Below are positions 45,643 through 55,703 of a stretch of DNA of 64,000 bases, piece after piece. Source of the stretch: Amaricoccus sp003258405 (GTDB lineage Bacteria; Pseudomonadota; Alphaproteobacteria; Rhodobacterales; Rhodobacteraceae); contig NZ_CP171225.1 in assembly GCF_043226085.1 (NCBI RefSeq), forward strand, positions 3,348,001 through 3,412,000, written 5' to 3'. Below the pieces are notes generated by a model that was not told where the DNA came from, did not search any database, and saw only the letters and a program-made list of their open reading frames with translations. A program made the position numbers and the translations under genes. Each line of letters opens with the position of its first letter. Position 1 is the stretch's first letter.

Positions 45643-46056
45643 TCACGGCAGCAGGACGAGGGGCAGGACCGTGCGGCCGGGCGGGAAGCCCTCGCCTTCC
45701 GAGACGTCCTCCTCGTAGACCTCGAGATGGCCGATCTGCTCTTCGGCGATGGTGAAGGCGACGCTGAAACTGAAGGGCGCCGGGCCGTCGACCCCGCCGC
45801 CCGCGCCATGGCCTTCGGCCAGCACCGTGCCGTCCCGACCGAGCAGCCGCCAGTTCACGGTGCTCTCGAAGGTGCGGGAGCAGCCGGAGACCTCGAAGCC
45901 CGAGGCGACCCGGTCGCCCACCCGCGGCGTTTCGGCAAAGACGAAGGCCGCATCGCGGAGCGCGCCGTCATCGGCCGCGCACCGCTCCGGCATCTCGGCC
46001 GCCGCGGGCGTGGCTGCTGCGAGGAAGAGCGCGGCGAGGGCGCGCCGGCCGCTCAG
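45643..46056 (-). CDS. Secreted Gmad2-like immunoglobulin-fold protein, probable CTG start
   Basis: 137 aa if started at CTG 46056. That start overlaps the TGA of the glycosyltransferase gene (CTGA), has GAGGG six bases upstream, and adds a signal peptide SGRRALAALFLAAATPAAA before EMPERCAADD. The first ATG, at 45993, would remove the signal peptide. The mature part (DRVASGFEVSGCSRTFESTVNW ... GHLEVYEEDVSEGEG) resembles the Gmad2 immunoglobulin-like domain seen in lipoproteins and sporulation proteins. Two cysteines may form a disulfide. The domain call is moderate; its role with the glycosyltransferase is unknown. Confidence 0.65.
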   Translation of the reverse strand: MSGRRALAALFLAAATPAAAEMPERCAADDGALRDAAFVFAETPRVGDRVASGFEVSGCSRTFESTVNWRLLGRDGTVLAEGHGAGGGVDGPAPFSFSVAFTIAEEQIGHLEVYEEDVSEGEGFPPGRTVLPLVLLP

Positions 46057-47297
46057 GGCTGGCCCTCGACCTGCGGCTCGGGCAGGGGCACGACCACGGG
46101 AAAGAGCTTGGCGTTCTCCTCGACCCGCATCCGTCCGTTCCGGAGCGGGATGCCGGCGAGCGCCGCCTCGTAGCGGGCGTGGCAGTATTCGGCCGAAAGC
46201 CGCTGGCGGTCCCGGAACGAGGCGGCGGCCCTGCGGCGCAGCGTCTCCGGATGCGCAAGATGGTCCTGCATCGCCCGGGCGAGCGCCTGCGGGTCTTCCA
46301 CCGGCACCAGCGCGCCATAGCGCCCGTGGTCGAGGATTTCCGCCGGGCCGTAGTTGCAGGTCGTCGAGATCACCGGAATGCCGAGCGCGCAGCCCTCGGT
46401 CGTGCTGAGGGGGAAACCCTCGAAGCGCGAGGAGGTGACGAGTCCGGCGGAGCGTGCGAGGATCGGGAAGGGATTTTCGACATAGCCGAGGAAGTGCACG
46501 GTATCCGCAACGCCGAGCGCCGCGGCCTTCGCCTGTAGCGCGGCGCGATCCGGGCCTTCGCCGATGATGGCGATCGCATGGCGCTCCACACCCTGCGCGA
46601 GCAGCCGGGCGTGGGCCTCGATCAGCAGGTCGAACCCCTTCTGCCAGACGAGGCGGCCGAGCGCGGTGAAGCAGGGGAGGTCGGGCAGGGCAGTGCCTTC
46701 GGGCAGCGGTTCGGCGGCGAGGCGGTCGATCCGGGCGAGATCGACGCCGTTCTGGATCGCGATGATGTGGTCCGCGCGATCCGGCAGGTCGCGGGCGAGG
46801 CGTTCGCGAATGCCACCGCTCACGCAGATGATGAGATCCGCCTTGCGGTAGCAGGCGAGCGTCTGTTCCTTGGTCCAGGGTTGGCGGCGGCCCGGCGCTG
46901 AGAACTTGTTGTCGAGATCGATATGGACGACACAGCAGATGGGGATGTTGCGGCGCCGGGCGATGTCGAAGGCTGCGGTGAAGGTGACGCCCCAGTCGTC
47001 GGGCATGATGATGAGGTCGGCATCGCGCATCCCGTGCTCGAGCATCCGGTTGCGCTGCCGCGAAACGAGACGTCTGCCAAGGCCAAGCGGCAGCCGACCG
47101 AGGCCCCTAACGTAGGGCTCCCGAATTTCGACATCCGATTTCGGACGCGTCTGATACTCGCCAAAGTAGTTGATCACGCGAGTTCGGAAGTGTTCCGACG
47201 TTTCCAGGTGATCAACAAGATCAAGCGTCGCGAGCACGCCGCCATTTCGGGAAAAGGCGCGCATCGGCACGCAGATCAACGGTTTTTTGTATGGCAC
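46053..47297 (-). CDS. Glycosyltransferase family 4
   Basis: 414 aa, starting at GTG. GT-B fold: the N-terminal half ends near ICVSGGIRERLARDL and IIAIQNGVDLARI; the donor-binding half has FTALGRLVWQKGFDLLIEAHARL, IIGEGPDRAALQAKA and the signature SSRFEGFPLSTTEGCALGIPVISTTCNYGPAEIL, whose EGFPLSTTE glutamate pair binds the nucleotide sugar. It probably adds a sugar to a surface polysaccharide or lipid. It is translationally coupled with the Gmad2-like gene and divergent from the RTX gene across 316 bp. Confidence 0.9.
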   Translation of the reverse strand: MPYKKPLICVPMRAFSRNGGVLATLDLVDHLETSEHFRTRVINYFGEYQTRPKSDVEIREPYVRGLGRLPLGLGRRLVSRQRNRMLEHGMRDADLIIMPDDWGVTFTAAFDIARRRNIPICCVVHIDLDNKFSAPGRRQPWTKEQTLACYRKADLIICVSGGIRERLARDLPDRADHIIAIQNGVDLARIDRLAAEPLPEGTALPDLPCFTALGRLVWQKGFDLLIEAHARLLAQGVERHAIAIIGEGPDRAALQAKAAALGVADTVHFLGYVENPFPILARSAGLVTSSRFEGFPLSTTEGCALGIPVISTTCNYGPAEILDHGRYGALVPVEDPQALARAMQDHLAHPETLRRRAAASFRDRQRLSAEYCHARYEAALAGIPLRNGRMRVEENAKLFPVVVPLPEPQVEGQP

Positions 47298-47613
47298 GGT
47301 ACTTTACCGAGATGACCGGACTCAAGAAGCGGTTTGCTTTTACTCAAGTCACGAAGCTTCTGTCAGTTCAACTTAAATATTTTTCATCCGCCACTTCCCG
47401 CCGAAGGCGTGGCGGAAATGCTCCTGCGAGGGCTCTATCCGAGGCTGGTCTCGCATGTGCGGCGTATTCGCCTGCAATGCCGCAATTAAGCAAGTTACCA
47501 CGCCGCGCTTGGTTAATGCGGCATGCCTCGCCTTTAAGTCACATTCGAAGGGAATCCGGGGAGGCCGTGCGTATTTGAGGCTGGCTTTCCGGTGAATTGG
47601 GTGGGGAAGCCGA
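47298..47613. other. Intergenic region between the glycosyltransferase and RTX genes
   Basis: 316 bp with a lower-GC part (47355-47400, around AACTTAAATATTTTTCATC) likely to hold divergent promoters. A 7-bp stem CCGCCAC/GTGGCGG occurs near 47389-47416 and TGCGGC/GCCGCA near 47458-47485. TTAA half-sites near 47486 and 47512 recall CtrA sites but lack the correct spacing. No gene is supported. Confidence 0.4.
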
Positions 47614-49053
47614 ATGTCTTACATCAAGGTCTTTACGCCGTTCGACATGAGCGACGCGGTGGTCTGGACGGGAGAGGTCGTGAAGGCGACCGCCGATACT
47701 CTCATAATTTCCGATGGCTCGCGCACCGCGCGCTATGACGGCGTCTTTGAATATGACGCCGATGGCAACGCGACGGGCACGATCCAGAAATACACCTATT
47801 TCGAGGATGGCGAGCTGCAGATTCGCCTCAAGGGGCTGGCGGTCGATGCCGCAGCCTATGGCGCGCTCTTCAACGATGGCGACGCCTATGGCATCTACGA
47901 GCTCCTGTTCGCGGGAAAGGACAATGTCGTCGGGTCGGATGGGGCGGATATCTTCTGGACCTATGGCGGTTCGGACAATCTCGATGGCGGCGCCGGATCC
48001 GACATGATCGACGGCATGGCTGGCAACGACACGATCCGCGGCGGGCTTGGCGCCGACAGCCTCTATGGCGGCGCCGGACGGGATGTTCTCTTTGGCGATG
48101 ACGGAAACGATTTCCTGCATGGCGGCGTCGGAGCGGACCGCATGCTCGGCGGGCTGGGTGATGACCGCTATGTCGTCGACAACGTCAAGGATGTCGTGGT
48201 CGAAGGCGTGAATCAGGGCAACGATCTGGTCAGGGCCAGCGTCGACCATGCGTTGGGCGCGAATGTGGAGCAGCTTGTCCTGGCCGGGACGGCGGCGCTC
48301 CGCGGTACCGGCAATGAGCTTGACAATGTGCTCACCGGCAATGCGGGCAACAATGTGCTTCGCGGTGGTTCGGGCGAGGACACGCTCGCGGGTGGTGCCG
48401 GCAACGATTTCCTCAATGGCGGCGAGGATGCGGACCGTATGGTCGGCGGCGCCGGCAATGACCGCTTCGTCGTCGACAATGCCGGAGACGTCGTCGTCGA
48501 GGCCAGGGGGCAGGGCAATGATCTCGTGTCGGCGAGCGTCGATTTCACGCTCGGCGCCAATATCGAGCGCCTCGTGCTGACCGGAGGTGGGGATCTCGAG
48601 GGGCGCGGCAACGGCCTGGCCAACAGCCTCACCGGCAATGCCGGAGACAATATCCTGCGCGGCGGGGCGGGGGCCGATACCATGCTGGGCGGCGGCGGCG
48701 CGGATCGCCTCTTCGGCGGCGCGGGTGCCGACCAGATGACCGGCAATGCTGGCGCCGATCTCTTCGTCTTCCGTTCGGCCGCCGAAACGCCGCGCAGTGC
48801 AGGCCATGACGTGATCACGGATTTCGAGGCCGGGCTCGACCGGCTGCATCTTGCGGGTATCGATGCCGATATCACCAGCGCTGGAAATCAGGCCTTTGAG
48901 TTCATCGGAAGCGACGTGTTCTCGGGTACGGCGGGCGAACTCCGCTACGGCTATCACAGCGTTTTCGGGGATGTGGATGGCGACGGCAGTGCCGATTTCC
49001 AGATTGAGATCGGTAGCGGCCTGACCCTCACCACGGATGATTTCATCCTCTGA
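47614..49053 (+). CDS. RTX-type calcium-binding secreted protein
   Basis: 479 aa. Nonapeptide repeats of the GGxGxDxLx type occur in three blocks (residues ~105-182, ~240-285, ~340-382), e.g. GGAGSDMIDGMAGNDTIRGG and GGAGADTMLGGGGADRLFGG. The C-terminal FVFRSAAETPRSAGHDVITDFEAGLDRLHL is the serralysin-like C-domain that carries a type I secretion signal. No N-terminal signal peptide, as expected for type I export. There are two tandem copies of a 99-residue module (173-271 and 272-370). The first 100 residues match no catalytic domain I know. ATG 47614 follows GGGGAAG. Transporter genes are not in the window. Confidence 0.9.
   Translation: MSYIKVFTPFDMSDAVVWTGEVVKATADTLIISDGSRTARYDGVFEYDADGNATGTIQKYTYFEDGELQIRLKGLAVDAAAYGALFNDGDAYGIYELLFAGKDNVVGSDGADIFWTYGGSDNLDGGAGSDMIDGMAGNDTIRGGLGADSLYGGAGRDVLFGDDGNDFLHGGVGADRMLGGLGDDRYVVDNVKDVVVEGVNQGNDLVRASVDHALGANVEQLVLAGTAALRGTGNELDNVLTGNAGNNVLRGGSGEDTLAGGAGNDFLNGGEDADRMVGGAGNDRFVVDNAGDVVVEARGQGNDLVSASVDFTLGANIERLVLTGGGDLEGRGNGLANSLTGNAGDNILRGGAGADTMLGGGGADRLFGGAGADQMTGNAGADLFVFRSAAETPRSAGHDVITDFEAGLDRLHLAGIDADITSAGNQAFEFIGSDVFSGTAGELRYGYHSVFGDVDGDGSADFQIEIGSGLTLTTDDFIL
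48130..48723 (+). repeat. Two tandem 297-bp modules within the RTX gene
   Basis: Copies at about 48130-48426 and 48427-48723. Each encodes ADRM-GG-G-DR-VVDN, then a DVVVE-QGNDLV-ASV-LGAN segment and a TGNAG-N-LRGG block. The protein copies are about 70% similar by eye; the boundaries are approximate. Confidence 0.7.
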
Positions 49054-49137
49054 CGCGCTGGTCCTGGCGCCGGTTGATCCCGGCGCCGGGGACCTCCCTG
49101 CCAAGCGGGGCACGAGCCGCGACCCGTAGGTCATGAC

Positions 49138-49173
49138 GCCTGCGCCCCCGGCGATGTCGCCGGGGGCGCAGGC
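49138..49173. terminator. Terminator between the convergent RTX and rpoD genes
   Basis: GCCTGCGCCCCCGGCGA and its exact reverse complement with a 2-nt centre: a perfect 17-bp stem 84 bp after the RTX stop and 37 bp after the rpoD stop. It is the strongest hairpin between the two convergent genes; only a short ATTTC follows. Confidence 0.6.
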
Positions 49174-49210
49174 ATTTCGGTCTCCAATCGCGTGACGCGG
49201 CGCGGCCGCG

Positions 49211-51262
<2,052 letters not shown>

Positions 51263-51346
51263 GGGCGACTCCGTATCTCCCCGAACGTTTCGCCGATTCG
51301 GGATCAGTGGCGTTAATTAAGTACGAATCAGCGATTCGCAATGTCG

Positions 51347-53338
51347 TCATCGAGTCTTCGGCTGACGGGAGTTGTGGCGGGCGATCATGCTTTCGAGTTC
51401 TCGGGACAGCGAAGCCTCGTCTTCAGACGACTGGCCCGCTTCGGCGAGCGGTCGGGTGTTTGCCTCGAATTCGGCACTCACCGCCTCGCTGAGACGCCAG
51501 GTCAGACCCTCGCCTTCATCGGCGATGATCTCGCGCTGGGCCTCGAGCGTTTCCGCTGAACGGCCGAGTGTCGCTGCATGTCGCGTCAGTTCCTCGTCAA
51601 TCGCGCGCCGGGCCTGCTCGGGTTCCGCCGATCTCGAAAGATAGCGGTTCGCGCGCACCTGCCCCGGCGCCAGAAGGTCGATCAATGGATTGCGGCCTGT
51701 TCGCTGGCCTATGGCGCGTCCGAGCTCTTCCGCCGGATCGGGGGCATTTAGGGCCGCTTCGAGCGAAGACAAGAGGGCGTCACGGATTTTTTCGAGATCC
51801 GGACAGGTGAAAGGCACCCGTTCGAGCCGATCCTCGAACTCCGTCGCGAGCTCGGGATGGTTGATGCAGCCCGCGAGGATCGCGCATTCGCGGATGCGGC
51901 TTTCGGCAAAAAGGCCGGGCTCGCCGCGCCCGAGCAGGGAGGCGAGCGTCTCGGGGCGGGGGGCCGCGGCGACGGTCCAGGGCAGGCGGCCGCGAGCCTT
52001 GCGGCCGTGGTGCGGGGTGCCGGTGCGGCGGACCGGTCGCTCCTCCCGCTCCGGCGTGGCGAAGAGCTTGGCGCGGCGGGTGCGGATCTCGCTCTGGTAA
52101 TGGGCGCGGAGGTTCTCGTCGCGGATGCTTGCGAGCTTGGCCTTCAGCCGCGTGTCGAGGGCCGCCCGGCGCTCGGGGCTGTCGAGCACCTGGCCTTCGG
52201 TCTCGCGGCTCCAGATCAGCTCGACCATCGGCAGTGATTCGGAAATGATTCGCTGCATGGCTTCCGCGCCGCCATGGCGCACCACGTCGTCCGGATCCTG
52301 CCCCGCCGGGAGCAGTGCGAATCGCAGGGCGCGGCCGGGGGCGAGCAGCGGCAGGGCGAGCTCGATCAGCCGGTGGGCGGCGCCGAGCCCGGCCTTGTCG
52401 CCGTCGAGGGCGACGACGGGTTCCGGCGAGAGCCGCCAGATCGCCTCGAGCTGGGCCTCGGTGATCGCGGTGCCGAGGGGGGCGACAGCGTGCTCGATCC
52501 CGGCCTCGGCGAGCGCGATCACGTCCATGTAACCCTCGGTCACCACCAGCGCGCCGGCCTTGTGGGCCGCCGTGCGTGCCGGGCCGATGTTGTAGAGGCT
52601 CCGGCCCTTGTCGAAGAGCGGCGTCTCGGGCGAGTTGAGGTATTTCGGCTCCTGACCTTCGGCGATGGCGCGGGCGCCGAAGGCGATGGCGCGGCCGCGG
52701 GTGTCGCGGATCGGGAACATGATGCGATTCCGGAAGCGGTCATAGGGCGATCCGCCCTCGCGCGGCAGGCCGACAAGCCCAGCCTCCACAAGCTTTTTCC
52801 GCTCGAACCCCTTGTCCGTGAGATGCTCGAGCAGAAGCGTGCGGCCCTCCGGGGCAAAGCCGATCTCGAAGCGCTCGATCGTGGCCCGCGCAAGCCCGCG
52901 CCGCTCGAGATAGGCGCGGGCGGCCGTGGCGCGAGCGCCGTTGAGCTGCAGCCGGTAGAACTGGACGGCGGCCTCCATCGCCTCCGCGAGCCCCTTGGCC
53001 TCGGCGGCGCGGGCGGCGGCGGCGGGATCCTGCGCCGGCAGGCTCATGCCCGCCTCGCGCGCGAGCGTCTCGACCGCCTCCATGAAGCCCATGTTCTCGG
53101 TCTCGCGCAGGAAGCTCAGCGCGTCCCCCTTGGCATGGCAGCCGAAGCAGTAGTAAAATCCCTTTGCATCGTCGACATGGAACGATGCAGTCTTCTCATG
53201 GTGGAAGGGGCAGGGGGCCCAGTAATCGCCGCGCGCAGCGATGCTCTTCCGCGGGTCCCACGTGACCTTTCGGCCCACGACCTGAGCGATCGAGACGCGG
53301 TTGCGAAGCTCGTCAAGGAAGCCGGGAGGAAGACTCAT
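51347..53338 (-). CDS. dnaG: DNA primase
   Basis: 663 aa. Synthesises RNA primers at the replication fork. The N-terminal CHC2 zinc finger (CPFHHEKTASFHV, then YCFGCHAKGDA, residues ~43-72), the TOPRIM domain (VVTEGYMDVIALAEAGIEHAVAPLGTA; ALDGDKAG) and the C-terminal DnaB-interaction region are in order. It is followed by rpoD, the two forming a reduced macromolecular synthesis operon. Confidence 0.97.
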   Translation of the reverse strand: MSLPPGFLDELRNRVSIAQVVGRKVTWDPRKSIAARGDYWAPCPFHHEKTASFHVDDAKGFYYCFGCHAKGDALSFLRETENMGFMEAVETLAREAGMSLPAQDPAAAARAAEAKGLAEAMEAAVQFYRLQLNGARATAARAYLERRGLARATIERFEIGFAPEGRTLLLEHLTDKGFERKKLVEAGLVGLPREGGSPYDRFRNRIMFPIRDTRGRAIAFGARAIAEGQEPKYLNSPETPLFDKGRSLYNIGPARTAAHKAGALVVTEGYMDVIALAEAGIEHAVAPLGTAITEAQLEAIWRLSPEPVVALDGDKAGLGAAHRLIELALPLLAPGRALRFALLPAGQDPDDVVRHGGAEAMQRIISESLPMVELIWSRETEGQVLDSPERRAALDTRLKAKLASIRDENLRAHYQSEIRTRRAKLFATPEREERPVRRTGTPHHGRKARGRLPWTVAAAPRPETLASLLGRGEPGLFAESRIRECAILAGCINHPELATEFEDRLERVPFTCPDLEKIRDALLSSLEAALNAPDPAEELGRAIGQRTGRNPLIDLLAPGQVRANRYLSRSAEPEQARRAIDEELTRHAATLGRSAETLEAQREIIADEGEGLTWRLSEAVSAEFEANTRPLAEAGQSSEDEASLSRELESMIARHNSRQPKTR

Positions 53339-53425
53339 CGCGCGAATATCCGCGCATGCGCCGGGGTTTGCAAGTGGCCGCGTGCCCGCGGGCGGCGGTT
53401 GCGTCCGCGCCGCGGCATTCCTGCA

Positions 53426-54022
53426 TCAGGCGAGCAGCACCGGCCAGAGCGAGCTGACCAGCAGCAGAGCGATCGCGGCATTGAAGACCCGGAGGCGCCG
53501 TGGATTGCTGAGGAAGCGGCGCAGGTTCTGTCCGAGCAGCGCCCAGAGCGCGATGGCGGGCAAGCCGATCAGGCCGAAGGCGAGCGCCACCGCGAGGATG
53601 GTGTGGAGGTCGCGGCTGGGGGCATAGACGGTGATGCCGGTCAGCGCGATGGTCCAGGCCTTGGGGTTCACCCACTGGAAGAGCGCGGCCTGCAGGAAGC
53701 TGAAGGGCCTTCGCGCCGCTGCGGCCTCGGCCGAGGGCGGCGCGGCCGACGCGATTTTCCAGGCAAGCCAAAGCAGATAGACGACGCAGGCGACCTTGAG
53801 CGCGAGCCCCGCCGCGGGCCAGGCCTCGAGGAGCCCCATGAGGCCGATTCCCACCAGCGAGACCATTACAATCATGCCGAAGGAGATGCCGAACATGTGC
53901 GGCAGCGTCCGGAGCGCGCCGAAATTGGCCCCGGAGGCCATCAGCATCAGGTTGTTCGGCCCCGGGGTGATCGTGCCTACGAGGACGAAGAGGGCAAGGG
54001 CGGTGATCTGTTCCTGTGTCAT
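53426..54022 (-). CDS. LysE/RhtB-family amino-acid exporter
   Basis: 198 aa, a typical size. The N-terminus ITALALFVLVGTITPGPNNLMLMASG contains the conserved GPxN motif of LysE/RhtB proteins, and five or six membrane helices can be seen (FGMIVMVSLVGIGLMGLL, LKVACVVYLLWLAWKI, TILAVALAFGLIGLPAIALWAL, VFNAAIALLLVSSLWPVL). It exports amino acids or analogues. It is divergent from an AsnC/Lrp gene 72 bp away, the usual control arrangement. TATACT lies 6 bp before the ATG, so the mRNA may be leaderless. Confidence 0.9.
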   Translation of the reverse strand: MTQEQITALALFVLVGTITPGPNNLMLMASGANFGALRTLPHMFGISFGMIVMVSLVGIGLMGLLEAWPAAGLALKVACVVYLLWLAWKIASAAPPSAEAAAARRPFSFLQAALFQWVNPKAWTIALTGITVYAPSRDLHTILAVALAFGLIGLPAIALWALLGQNLRRFLSNPRRLRVFNAAIALLLVSSLWPVLLA

Positions 54023-54094
54023 GGCGCAAGTATATGCGAAACTGGAGGCAATTTGCTTGCTAAATTGGGCGTTATGGTCGTATAGACACAATAT

Positions 54095-54547
54095 ATGACG
54101 AAAATAGACCGGATAAACGACAGGATATTGCAGGAGCTGGCGGCGGACGGGCGGCTCAGCAATGCCGAGCTCGCCGAGCGGGTGGGGCTCTCGCCTTCGG
54201 CCTGTCTGCGCCGGGTGCAGGAGCTCGAGCGCTCGGGGGTGATCCTCGGCTACCGCGCGGTGATCGATCCGGGCGCGCGCGAGATTGGCTTTGTGGCCTA
54301 CATGGCGGTCGGACTTTCGGTGCACACAAAGGCCGCGCAGGAGGCGTTCGAGCGCGGCGTGGCGCGGGCGCCGGAGGTGCGCGAGTGCCACAACGTCACC
54401 GGTACGGTGGAATATCTGCTGAGGGTCGAGGTGGCCGACCTTGCCGCCTACAAGGTCTTCCACACCGATGTGCTCGGCACCCTGCCGCAGGTGAATTCCA
54501 TCGTGACCTATGTGGTCATGGGCTCGCCCAAGGACGAGCGGGCCTGA
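54095..54547 (+). CDS. Lrp/AsnC-family transcriptional regulator
   Basis: 150 aa. N-terminal helix-turn-helix (NDRILQELAADGRLSNAELAERVGLSPSACLRRVQELERSGVI in parts, residues ~8-51) and a C-terminal RAM ligand-binding domain (ECHNVTGTVEYLLRVEVADLAAYKVF). It is divergent from the LysE-type exporter; by analogy with LysE-LysG and Lrp pairs it probably senses an amino acid and controls that exporter. AATTTGCTTGCTAAATT in the shared 72-bp intergenic region is an imperfect dyad that could be its site. Confidence 0.92.
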   Translation: MTKIDRINDRILQELAADGRLSNAELAERVGLSPSACLRRVQELERSGVILGYRAVIDPGAREIGFVAYMAVGLSVHTKAAQEAFERGVARAPEVRECHNVTGTVEYLLRVEVADLAAYKVFHTDVLGTLPQVNSIVTYVVMGSPKDERA

Positions 54548-54564
54548 CGGGCGGCGCGCCGGGC

Positions 54565-55260
54565 TTACATCACGACGACATGCGCGCCCGGTTGCACCCG
54601 GCTCTGGAGCTCGATCACGTCCTGGTTCAGCATGCGGAAGCAGCCCGAGGAGGCGGCATAGCCGATGCTGCCCGGATGGTTGGTGCCGTGGATGCGGTAG
54701 CCCGAGTCGTGGCCGTCGAAGTAGATGTAGAGGGCGCGGGCGCCGAGCGGGTTGTTGACGCCGCCGGGCTGTCCCTCGCGCCAGCGTTCGAGGCTCGGGT
54801 CGCGGGCGATCATTTCGGGGGGCGGCGTCCAGGTCGGCCAGCGTGCGCTCCGGGCGATGACGCCCTGACCGGTCCAGCCGAAGCCCTCGCGGCCCACTGC
54901 GATGCCGTAGCGCGTCGCCCGGCCTTCGCCCTCGATGTAGTAGAGAAACGGCCCCTTGGTATCGATCACGACGGAGCCCGGCGCCTCGGCCGTCTCGAAA
55001 GCCACCTCGTTGCGCAGCAGGGCCGGGTGGTATTTCGTCACGTCGATTGCGGGCACGGTGCGACTGCCGTCCGGCAGTGCCGCGTAATGGGCGAGGGTCG
55101 CCGCATCAAGCACCGGTGCAAGCGGCTGCACCACGGGCGCAGCGGCGGTCACGGCGCGGCTTGGTGGCGGCACCTCCTCGACCGTTCCGGTCTCCATCAT
55201 GCAACCGGTGACGGCAAATCCCATGGCCAAGAGGCCAGGCAGGTGAAACAGTCTGCGCAT
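54565..55260 (-). CDS. L,D-transpeptidase lipoprotein (YkuD domain)
   Basis: 231 aa. The signal peptide has a lipobox (FAVTGC), so the enzyme is probably anchored in the periplasm. The YkuD catalytic motif is complete: IHGTNHPGSIGYAASSGCFRM (histidine, then S-x-G-C nucleophile cysteine, residues ~190-210). Such enzymes make 3-3 cross-links in peptidoglycan or attach proteins to it. It converges with the AsnC gene. Confidence 0.92.
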   Translation of the reverse strand: MRRLFHLPGLLAMGFAVTGCMMETGTVEEVPPPSRAVTAAAPVVQPLAPVLDAATLAHYAALPDGSRTVPAIDVTKYHPALLRNEVAFETAEAPGSVVIDTKGPFLYYIEGEGRATRYGIAVGREGFGWTGQGVIARSARWPTWTPPPEMIARDPSLERWREGQPGGVNNPLGARALYIYFDGHDSGYRIHGTNHPGSIGYAASSGCFRMLNQDVIELQSRVQPGAHVVVM

Positions 55261-55417
55261 GTCAAAAGCCCCTTCTCAGGATCGGGCAATACTCGTTGAT
55301 ATACAAGACGCCATTTTGGCGTGCGGGGCCTGCGGCGCACGATTCGCGGCCCGAATGTCCAAGGAGTATGCAATATTCCTTGCGCTAAGCTGAAAACAAC
55401 TTGCCGGGAGGGCAGGA

Positions 55418-55690
55418 ATGTCACGATTTCTGCGGGGAGTGCTGTGGGTCTTCGTCGGGCTCTACGCCTTGGCGCTGATCGTCTTCCTGCTTGGCACCTA
55501 TGGAATTGCGGGCGTCGCGCGCGATCCGCTCTCGGGGGTCTACCTCATCCTGCTCGGCCAGCCCTGGGTGCGCTGGATCGACCATCTGCCGGAAGGCGCA
55601 TGGCCAGCCGCCGCGGCGCTGGCGCCGGCCGTCAACCTGCTTCTTCTCCGCCTGCTCGAGCGCGTGGCCGCCGCCCGCTCCGGGAGCTGA
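55418..55690 (+). CDS. Small hypothetical membrane protein
   Basis: 90 aa. One clear membrane helix (VLWVFVGLYALALIVFLLGTYGIAG) and a second hydrophobic stretch (GAWPAAAALAPAVNLLLLRLL), with YLILLGQPWVRWIDHLP between. ATG 55418 follows a GGGAGGGCAGGA purine run. No known family; it is well placed between divergent and convergent neighbours and has normal base composition. Confidence 0.7.
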   Translation: MSRFLRGVLWVFVGLYALALIVFLLGTYGIAGVARDPLSGVYLILLGQPWVRWIDHLPEGAWPAAAALAPAVNLLLLRLLERVAAARSGS

Positions 55691-55703
55691 GCGGCGCGGG
55701 CGG

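Noticed and set aside
47486..47520. CtrA binding sites upstream of the RTX gene
   Set aside because: TTAA half-sites are present, but the required TTAA-N7-TTAA spacing is not.
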